Source: Elgaria multicarinata webbii (lineage: Eukaryota > Chordata > Lepidosauria > Squamata > Anguidae). Taken from it: a DNA stretch of 64,000 bases. Below, piece by piece: positions 56,047-64,000 of the stretch (position 1 is the stretch's first letter; the number at the start of each line of letters is the position of its first letter). The translations under genes were made by a program, and so were the position numbers. The stretch is from NCBI RefSeq assembly GCF_023053635.1, contig NC_086178.1:48382726-48446725 (forward strand), read 5' to 3'. Below the pieces are notes generated by a model. That model was not told the DNA's origin, did no database searches, and saw nothing but the letters and a program-made list of their open reading frames with translations.

Positions 56047-57175
56047 TTCTGGTATGAGGCCAGGTAGCAGGAGAGAGGTAATGAGGGAGTTTCCTGAAAA
56101 TTTAAAAGAAGGGTTGGTAAAGAAATTAAAAGATGAGAAAGTATTTAAAATAGGAGATTGGATGGAGAAGATGGGAACTAAGGAAGAAATAAAAGAAAAA
56201 TTAAAAGGGGGAAATATATCATGATTCAATTGTATCCAAATGGAACAATGGACCAAAAAATGGCTAAAGAGTAATAGAGATTGCAGAAAGAACACTAAAT
56301 TTGAGGACTTGATTTTACAAAAAGAGAAAGAAAAAGAAGAAAATAAATCGATAAAAGGATTAATGAGTGAAATATATAAGATATTATTGGAAATGGAAAC
56401 TCAAGAAGATTCTGTTAGGATGGTAGGAGAAGCAGATTTGAAGGAGAAAATAGAGCAACAGGACTGGGGGAGGATATGGAAACAAAGAGTGTTGAAAAAT
56501 ATCTCTGTAAGGATAAAAGAAAATTATTATAAGATAATATGGAGGTGGTATCTAACTCCAATAAAATTAAACTTAACAAATAAAGAGAACGATACTTTGT
56601 TGGAGAGGATGTCAGGAGAAAGGAAAGTATATACATATGTGGTGGAATTGTGAACATGTACAAAAATTATGGACAATGGTGTATAAAGAGATAAATGAAA
56701 TAATTGGAACGGATTTAGAAGAAACGCCAAGTGTAGCATTGTTATCAATGTATGGAAATCTTAAATGTAACCAGATGGAAAAAGAATTAATAACGAACCT
56801 GTTAACAGCTGCAAGGTTAATGATATCCAGAAACTGGAAGGTTCAAGATTATGATATAGAAGATTGGTATAAAGAAATATGGGATATTGCTATAAATGAT
56901 AAATTAACATGTAATATTAGATTTAGAAGGGGAATAACAAACAATGATTTTGTAGAGATATGGAAATTGTTCCTAGAACATGTATTGTCAAAAGGGAGAG
57001 GAAGGACACCTCCAGAAGAATCAATGCAATTTTGGAAAGTAGAATAAGATCCCGAGCGGGGGCACTTATTAATGTGAGTTAGCTTAAGAAGTAGAATGTA
57101 TAGCTAAGAAATGTAGAGGAATGTTATTGTTATGTATGTATATGATTTATTATGTGTTGTTAAATAAAAAAAGAA
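56047..57175 (+). mobile_element. L1 LINE ORF2 3' part
   Basis: The frames include IKENYYKIIWRWYLTPIKL, then MWWNCEHVQKLW (the typical L1 WW-C segment) and NLLTAARLMISRNWK. It ends in an A-rich tail near 57160-57200. It shares its C-terminus family with the L1 at 31436 and is 5'-truncated. Confidence 0.88.
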
Positions 57176-57750
57176 AACGGAACAAGGAGAAAAAAAAGAC
57201 GAAGGAAGCAGGTGCTAAATCTGCTCCCCACCCCCACCTCCCTCCCAATCTACTTTCCTTTTCTGTCATTTTTTTTAGGGTAAGCCTCTGGGCAGAGACG
57301 GTCTTAAGAAATATTTTTGTAAGCCACCTTGAGATCCTTTTTTGGCTAAATGGCAGGATAAAAGTGCTATAATAAATAAAACAAATGAACTGGTTTTATT
57401 ATATACTGTATACTGGCTTGGAAAAATATTACAGGCTTTCGAAAGGCTGCTAATACATTTAATAAATAAATAAAAAGAAAAGGAAATGTTCTTTTTTTGT
57501 TTTCCTCTTCCTGTCACCCAGTGCTTTGTGTGACATCCAGTCTGATAAATATTTCTGGAGAACCCGAAAGCTTGCTCACTATTATGAGGCATTCTGACTG
57601 CTCCGAATACAAGCATTGCTGGCTGTGATTTTGGACAAATTGTAGCTTCATGTTCAAGAATCCGCTTGTGTTCTAATGCCCAATTTCAGGTAAACAACAC
57701 ATGGTCCTAAATTTCTCATTTCATGCTCTTTGGGCCAGAGTGTTTATATC
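57176..57750. other. Intergenic, LINE-like tail only
   Basis: GTAAGCCACCTTGAGATCCT and ATAAAAGTGCTATAATAAAT near 57318-57380 look like another LINE 3' tail. Nothing else is named. Confidence 0.45.
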
Positions 57751-57751
57751 T

Positions 57752-57848
57752 GTTCCCCAACCTGGTGCCCTCCAGATGTGTTGGACTATTGGGGACTGTT
57801 GGGAGTTGTAGCCCAACACATCTGGAAGGCACCAGGTTGGGGAAGTCT
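57752..57848. repeat. Hairpin MITE (CTCCAGATGTGTTGG family)
   Basis: CCAACCTGGTGCCCTCCAGA followed closely by CATCTGGAAGGCACCAGGTT; nearly perfect arms. Confidence 0.88.
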
Positions 57849-58065
57849 TGTTTACAATTACATTACTGAGGAGAACACTCATGTGCCAGATGCAATGGGC
57901 TCTAGTCGAAAGCTTTTGCCACAATAACATTACAATTGATAAGGTGCTGCAGAACTCTTTTAAGTGTGCTACAACACTCGCTCCCCTCAAATGTGAACTG
58001 CCCAGACATGAGCCCTCTGACATCGTTTTCCAACTCCCTCGTTTTCTCTTCGCCTATAATAATTC

Positions 58066-58192
58066 TGGACAACTTGTGGCCCTCCGTATGTTTTAACATA
58101 CAACTCCCATGACCCCTCACCACGTGTTATGCAGGCTAGGGCTAATGGGAGTTGTAGGCCAAATCATAATAATCTGGAGGACTACAAGTTGC
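58066..58192. repeat. Hairpin MITE variant upstream of SRPRB
   Basis: CAACTTGTGGCCCTCCGTAT and CATACAACTCCCATGA, then inverted AATGGGAGTTGTAGGCC and GGAGGACTACAAGTTG. Confidence 0.75.
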
Positions 58193-58302
58193 TTACTCTC
58201 TAGATGTGTTGGACTAAAATTCCGAGCATGCCTGGTTGGGGGATGCTGGGAGTTGCACTCCAACACATCTGGAGGGCACCAGGTCGGGGAAGGCCGCCCT
58301 AC
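58193..58302. repeat. Hairpin MITE in SRPRB promoter flank
   Basis: AGATGTGTTGGACTAAAATT and inverted GCACTCCAACACATCTGGAG plus GGCACCAGGTCGGGGAAGGC; ends 160 bases before the SRPRB ATG. Confidence 0.82.
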
Positions 58303-58760
58303 CCTAGGGAGTAGCGAACTACAATCCCCACGAAGCACCTGCGAGACGAACTGGGGTCCCGGCAGCCACTGCGCGCGGAGAGCGGAAGGTGACGGTTCCC
58401 GGGAAAGACACGTCGTCGCGTCATACGTCGTCTGTTGGCAGCGCGAGGCGAGCTGGTCGAGATGAATACCGTTGAAGTGACAGCGGCGCGCGAAGGGTCT
58501 CCCCCGCCCCAGGATGCTCCGCTGCCGGCCCAGGACGTGGCGCAGCTCCAGCTCCTGGTCTCGGTGGCCGTGGCCGGGCTCGTCGTCCTGGTTCTGCGTG
58601 AGTTTCGGCGCTTCGCCTCACGCCCTAGTCCCTCTTGGCGGACTCTTTCAGGCGGGGGAGGTGGCAGGCAAAGGCGACCGGAGCTTCCCGAAGGGGAGCC
58701 CTGGCTCACTAGGGGATCCTTTCTGGTCGCAGAGCTCCAGGACTGTAAGAGCTGCCCGGC
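58300..58760 (+). promoter_or_regulatory. CpG-rich SRPRB promoter and first exon
   Basis: CpG dinucleotides become dense from about 58300 through exon 1 and the start of intron 1, unlike the AT-rich flanks. No TATA box is seen. This fits the CpG-island promoter of a housekeeping ER gene. A hairpin MITE ends about 160 bases before the ATG. Confidence 0.65.
58462..58597 (+). CDS. SRPRB: SRPRB exon 1: N-terminus and membrane anchor
   Basis: Residues 1-45. It opens MNTVEVTAAREG and ends inside the membrane segment, phase 1, before GTGAGT. The tail differs strongly from human SRPRB, as expected for the least conserved part. Confidence 0.9.
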
Positions 58761-61700
58761 AGGCAGACGTTCGGCCGGTGTAGCGTTCGTATCGCGGCAT
58801 CATCATTCTTGGAAAAGACGCATGTCTTTTGTACATATGGGGGAAACACGCATATCCTCGTGACCCTGTATAATAACCAGTTACCCTTTTTGTATAAAAC
58901 TGGAAGTGGCTTTAGTTCTATACCTGGTTAGGGGATGCATGTGTAAAATACCTTTTGTATGGGTGGCAAAATTGTGAGTACTCTTGGGTATAACCATAAA
59001 TAGACTCCTAGTTTTTATCTCTCCCTGTAGTGTTTTGGAAACTTTTCCAGACCAGAAAAAGCAGTCGGAGAGCAGTGCTTCTGGTGGGTCTCTGTGAGTC
59101 GGGGAAAACTCTTCTGTTTGCTAGGGTATGTGAGTTCTTATCAATTTCTTTGATAATTTCCCAGACTTATATGTTGTTGTTGTTGTCGTTGTTGTTGTCT
59201 TTCCATATTGTTAGAAGGGAAAGTTGCTTATGTTTGTCTCCTCATTTTTGAAGCACTCTGAAATGTAAGATTTGAAAAAATGTTTTGCTTCTTAAGTATT
59301 TTGGCCCTTCATTATGCAAGTGAAAACAGAAGCATGGAGTACTAAATTAGACAGTTCATTTAGTTTTAAATGTAGCTCAATAATGGGCAACATAGATTAG
59401 ATGTGCATGTTAAATTTGTAAAAATGTTTGTCAAAACCATTCTCCCTCTCAGAGGGGTGATTAGTGCTACGTTCCTTTGTGGATGAGTTTTGTTAAATTA
59501 AACGGCTAATTTAAATTCAAGAGACAATTATTTGAAATAGAAGTGTGTTTTCTAATGTTCACTTGGGTGTTAGACTACAGGCAAATCATTTTAATTAGTT
59601 TGGGAATATTTCACTTTTCTCCATTTTCTTCTACGTTTTATAGCTGTTAACAGGAAATTTCCGAAATACACAGACTTCCATAACAGATAGCTCTGCCTTG
59701 TACAGAGTAAAGAATGACAAGGTAAGAATGGAGGTGTCATGTCTTGTTCTCTATAATATTCTTATGGCTTCCCAGGCTGTAACAAATGATTAAAAGTTTT
59801 TGAACTAATAATTTGTAATGAGTTAAACAGAAGTCCTAGTTTCTGCCTATGTAAGCTGCTTTTTAAAATAAGCTTAGCTTAGTACTTTCTCTAAAAAAAC
59901 TGAAAGTGAACTTCTACCCTCAATTTCATTTTGAAGCCCCACCCTTCTCTCTAGCCCCTGGTGATGTGCTTGGCCATTACTGTTAGATGTCAGACTTTTC
60001 TGAAGCTCCCATAGAGGGATCCATTGACCCTACACCTTCCCCGGGCCTGGCATACAGGCTACTCATGCTCCATGATAGCCACGTCAGATGGCTGTCACAT
60101 TCAAGGTGACATCCAGGTGCATTGCTGAAGGGCAGGGGTAAGGGCTCAGTTACCCTTGATGAGTATCTCCTCCTACAGATGCATCCCTTCACTCATGAGA
60201 GGAAATGATCATGTCCAAATTATTTTGAAACTATTGTATCAGTTTCCTAACTTGTCATATTATCAGTATTTGGGGAAATGCCTTTTTGCAAATATAATCT
60301 ATATTTAAATGTAGTATTTGAATTGATTAATTTATTAGTAAAACTTTGATAGCAAACATAACTTAAAATATGAGTTTCTGGACTCATGTCTGTAAGTGAT
60401 GTATAACTAATTTTTATATAAATACATTAATGGGACACTTATGGAATGCATGAATTAAACAATAACATGGTGTTTTCTTAATAGGCTCTGCCTCACTCTG
60501 TTTATGGTATAGATAGACCTGTGATTGGTTTACGCTTCTCTTCAGCCGCAACACGAACATCTCAATAGTGTACATAGCCAGTTTCATAGAAATGGTGCCT
60601 CCATGTGGGGCTGTTGTATGCAGCCACTGAGATTTCCCTTTTCTCATTGGCACATTCACAAGCCCTTGCAGTCACTTAAATTGCAGTGGTTGAATATACA
60701 AGTCTCCCACCCCTCTGGAAGCATCAGTTCACACAAATAGTGGTCTAGCTGTGAACCCTCAGTGGTTCCACACTTGTTGGTTTTGGGGACACTGCTAAGT
60801 GTGAACGAGTCCTATAAGAGATGCTTTGAAGAGTCTAGCTATTTTCTGCAAAGCTGTGAAAGCGTGGTGAGGTTTTGGAGGGGTGGGTTGAGACTTTGTC
60901 AGGCCTCTTTAGACTATAAACCTCAATGGCGATAAGCTTGCTGGATATGAGGAATGAGCAGTGTTTTCTGAGATTTGTGAGTTTAATCATGTTTGAAACT
61001 GTAGAAAGTCATAAGCATGGTCTGAGGGCATATGATGCAGAAGCCTTGCTAAAGTTCAGCCAGTCTTTGTCTGGTGAGTGCCTAGATTGGGGATTATCTG
61101 GAAGCCTGTGTATGCTGCCTTGAGTTCCTTGTTGGGAGTCAGGATATAAAAGTAATTTCTCTCTTTCAGTTTAGGCATTTTGTGTTTGTCTTCCTAGAAA
61201 AATATATTAACTTTCGGCCTGTTATCTTCCAGTGTTCTAGTTTTGTTTAAGTTATCAACATCCTAGGATTCTGCTACATGCTTAGCTCTTCTATAGCATC
61301 TGTGACTTCTCATTTCCTTCATACATCTACATCTGTTGGGTGAAGCACTTCAGTTGGTTGTGAGTTGAACCAGTAGAGTCATACAATCTGGAGACTCCCA
61401 AGAGTAGTTGTATCAAGATTTTGTAAACTGAGTTAGTGACTATAATTATCTTCTTGTATCATTGTTCCTTGGTTATCTGCTCTGAGACTCTTGGGGTTTG
61501 GGTAAAACATTAAATGTGTCAGTTTATAACGGTTTCTCACCTTTGCTAAGCCTATAGAAATGTATGTGAAAACGGTACATTAAATATTTGATAATGATGT
61601 GAAGAAGAACTTATGGACCGAAGCAGAATAAAGTAGGCTGACTGTGATTTCAGTCTAAAAGGCCCATGTCTGTCTCATTAGATGTTCATAAAAATATTTA

Positions 61701-61803
61701 CTGTTTTTTCCCCCCTACAGAGCACAAATGTGACTTTAATTGCCCTTCCAGGGCATGAGAGCTTGCGGCTTCAGTTTTTGGATAGGTTCAAGGCTGCAGC
61801 TAG
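58462..61803 (+). CDS. SRPRB: SRP receptor subunit beta, 5' part (first four exons)
   Basis: SR-beta is the ER-membrane GTPase that anchors SR-alpha and so docks ribosome-SRP complexes at the translocon. Exons are 58462-58597, 59031-59125, 59644-59721 and 61721-61803, giving residues 1-130; the last ends in phase 2 and the gene continues past the window. A lumenal/N-terminal tail of about 30 residues precedes a membrane segment at about 31-48 (LLVSVAVAGLVVLVLLFW). The G1 P-loop is GLCESGKT (65-72). The G3 region reads LIALPGHESLRLQ, in which A111 replaces the Asp of the family's DLPGH. The ATG at 58462 is the first in frame in a CpG-rich leader. TF lies upstream on the same strand, as in human. 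No later exon was found by eye in 61804-64000. Confidence 0.95.
59031..59125 (+). CDS. SRPRB: SRPRB exon 2: P-loop
   Basis: Residues 46-77. RRAVLLVGLCESGKTLLFAR matches human SRPRB almost residue for residue. Acceptor CCCTGTAG, donor GTATGT. Confidence 0.96.
59644..59721 (+). CDS. SRPRB: SRPRB exon 3: switch I region
   Basis: Residues 78-103. TQTSITDSSALYRV corresponds to the human TQTSITDSCAVYRV segment that includes the G2 threonine region. Confidence 0.95.
59722..61720. other. SRPRB intron 3, nothing recognised
   Basis: Unique-looking AT-rich intron without a repeat or RNA gene that I can identify. Confidence 0.5.
61721..61803 (+). CDS. SRPRB: SRPRB exon 4: G3 region with Asp-to-Ala change
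   Basis: Residues 104-130. LPGHESLRLQFLDRFKAAAR matches the family, but the residue before LPG is Ala (GCC) where human has Asp. The exon follows a CCCCCCTACAG acceptor. Confidence 0.95.
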
Positions 61804-63157
61804 GTAAGTATTGGAGGGTTGGATGTTTATTTGCTTCTAGGTTGTAACCAAAAAGGGCATTGCTGCAGATGGATCATCATATAGGTTTGCTGTAAATAAA
61901 TGTAGACATCTAATGTAGCGGTTTGTGGTGCTCATTTATTAGGCTTTTCCCATCCCTTATTGCTTTGAACCTTTCTGCCTGGCCAACTGGATGAAGGAAA
62001 AGGGGATAGGCTTCTTTTTAATAAAACAAATCATCTAATAAATTAAGATGGTTAGACAGGAAATATTTGAGACTGATAGGAGCTTTTCTGGGGAGAGATC
62101 AGTTTCCATGGAGCAGTGGGGAGCAACTTGTAGTCCTAGGGCACAGGGCCTCAGCCTAATTTCAGACACCTTCTTGCAAGGAAGAGAAAGTGGGTGGCCT
62201 TGCCTACTTTTGGCTCTGTCTCTGCCTATCGCTAGTTTTGCTCCTGCTCACATGGGGACCCCAACAGATTACTTCTGAGGGAATGTGATATGTAACACTC
62301 CAGTGAGAGGGCCAGGATCCACTTCAGAAACAATCTAGAGCAGGCCTAGGCGACATAAGGTCTTGCAGAGCTGTTGCACACCCATTCTTGTGTATTTGCA
62401 ACACTCGGAGAATTCCAAATACCCATTGTTTGTGTTTCTTTCTTTTATCTTTTTGAAACCCCATCAAATGTATGGTTTGGTATGCACAAGTCACTATGTC
62501 TGTATTGTTCCTCCACAACCTGGACCCATTGTTAGCAAAGAATGGGGTAGAGACTTGTGCAGAGAATGAAGATACCATGTTATGAAGTGCAGAGAATAAA
62601 TAGGGGAGGGTTAACAGAGAGGTCTTCAGCGATACCTATAATGCTGCAGAATATGTACACTGTTCTCTATGAGGTGCAGAGAGAAAAAGGGGACTTACAG
62701 ATAATGTGTTAAAGAATATACTGAATTAAATTGTAACACAAACCTTTCCCCATTGATAATGTGGTGGTGCATTCCTACTGAGTAAGCAAAAATATGAAAA
62801 CAGACCTCTGAGTGATTTGAGTTCTAGATTCCCTGATCTAGAATGTGGTATCTGCTCCACCAGCCTCTCTGATAAGTCACCAAGGACCTGTAGAACTAAG
62901 AACTCTACAACTGCTAGTTTGGTGGCTTCAGCGGAACTAGCTGAGCACCACTTCCTGTAATCTTACAGTTCAATCTCTTAAGACTACAAATACAGCTGAT
63001 ACTTTTGCTATTCCAGAGAACCTTAGTACCAAAAATGCAGATACTTTTGTGCTGTAGTAGGAACCTCACATTGAACAATTTTATACAAGACCCTTGATAA
63101 AGGGTGATGGAGCTCATTTATCCCTTTGACATGATCTGAATACAGTAAACCTAATTA
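61804..63157. other. SRPRB intron 4 start, nothing recognised
   Basis: No further SRPRB exon was found by eye, including the expected segment after AAAR. No named repeat. Confidence 0.5.
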
Positions 63158-63882
63158 GGGGCACTTCCACACGGAGTTCTCAGGGCGCTTCCATCTGCCC
63201 CCAGGGCACCCCGAAAACGATCGTGTAACTTGCCTGTAAAAGAGACGAGAAAGAGGCGTCCTTGCCGCTGCCACAGAGCCCCAAGAGAGGCGCGTTCCGG
63301 CTCTCCCGCCTCCTGCAAAAAAACCCAAACCGAGCGACACGCGCGGAAACTGCTGCGAACCCCCAAAGGCAAAGAGCCCAGCCAGGCGAAGGCAGCTCGT
63401 TGAGGACTTGGCTCCTTTGCAGAGCGTCCAAAGCCAGAAGCCGGCTCGGCAGCGCCGGGAAACGCAAAAGTTCTGCGCAAGGATCTCCCTCGGCACGGTG
63501 CAAGTTTCCTTCCTGGCTGGGGTTGGGGGAAAAGAGGCTGCTCCAGCAGGCCGGCGGCTCCCTCTGGCTTTGCTCTGTATGACGGCACTTCTCCCGCTTC
63601 CCCAGCAGCTGCTGCTCTCGGGGCTTCTCACTCCACCCCCGGGCCTCGCCGCTGGCTGGCTGGCTGGGCTTTCCTTCCCCCTCTCGCGCGCACACGCCCA
63701 AATCCAGACCAAGCGTGAAGGGCGAGCTCTCCGTCCTGGCCGGCGAGGAGGGAGGTGGGTGGCGGCGGTGGCGCCGACAAGGACGCTTCTTCCTCATCTC
63801 TTTTACAGGCGAGTTACGCAATCGTTTTCGGTTGCACTGGGGGCGGATGGAAGCGCCTTGAGAACGACGTGTGGAAGTGCCC
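63158..63882. mobile_element. 725-bp TIR element with CpG-rich core in SRPRB intron 4
   Basis: Ends GGGGCACTTCCACACG and complement GGGCACTTCCACACGT, with inverted repeats of about 105 bases differing at roughly a dozen sites. TA flanks both ends (63156-63157, 63883-63884). The core of about 510 bases is CpG-dense with several open frames, none recognisable. Confidence 0.85.
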
Positions 63883-64000
63883 TACGTTAAAATAAGGAGG
63901 GGGGAAAAGAGAGAACACATGGACAAACCTTTCTGTTCCCAGACATGTTTCATCTAAGGCAACAGACACAAACCCACTTACATTCCATTGAACAGAAAAG

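Noticed and set aside
63180-63821. A 213-codon minus-strand frame, with others of 100-185 codons nearby
   Set aside because: Several overlapping frames are open because the core is CpG-rich; they run into the TIR and match no family I know. Treated as part of a TIR element.

Overview
The window looks like nuclear DNA of a squamate reptile, most likely a lizard. Two host genes are recognisable, both on the plus strand and in the order known from other amniotes. The first is a complete 17-exon serum/ovotransferrin gene (TF) at 18354-52972. The second is the 5' part of SRPRB, the signal recognition particle receptor beta subunit, which starts at 58462 and runs off the right edge. The squamate call rests on the transferrin sequence, which by memory is closer to bird ovotransferrin than to human transferrin, and on the repeat load: CR1, L2 and L1 LINEs, tRNA-derived SINEs, many foldback MITEs and a DIRS-type tyrosine-recombinase retrotransposon.

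Layout. 1-18230 is intergenic and repeat-rich. An old minus-strand L2 LINE at about 4728-12370 was invaded by an unclassified insert (about 4791-5345) and by an apparently whole DIRS/Ngaro-like element (about 5774-12229). MITEs, a CR1 carrying its own MITE, and another L2 follow. 18231-53225 is the TF gene, from TATA box to poly(A) signals. Its introns hold nested LINEs, SINEs, MITEs and microsatellites. 53226-58300 is a repeat-rich spacer with L2, L1 and MITE copies. 58300-64000 holds the CpG-rich SRPRB promoter and its first four exons. A GC-rich TIR element closes the window at 63158-63882.

The two genes act in different processes. TF is a secreted bilobed iron carrier. SRPRB is an ER-membrane GTPase that anchors the SRP receptor for co-translational targeting, the route secreted proteins such as TF use. 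Their adjacency is conserved synteny, not an operon. All 17 TF exons join in frame with GT/AG sites to give 712 codons, and all eight predicted iron ligands are kept. Departures worth attention are an Asp beside the C-lobe anion Arg, relocated and extra cysteines, a lysine pair in the C-lobe, and an Ala replacing the G3 Asp of SRPRB.

No CRISPR array, rRNA gene, tRNA gene or operon was seen. All coordinates, translations and alignments were done by eye. Family names of the DNA-transposon-like repeats are mostly left open because no database could be searched.
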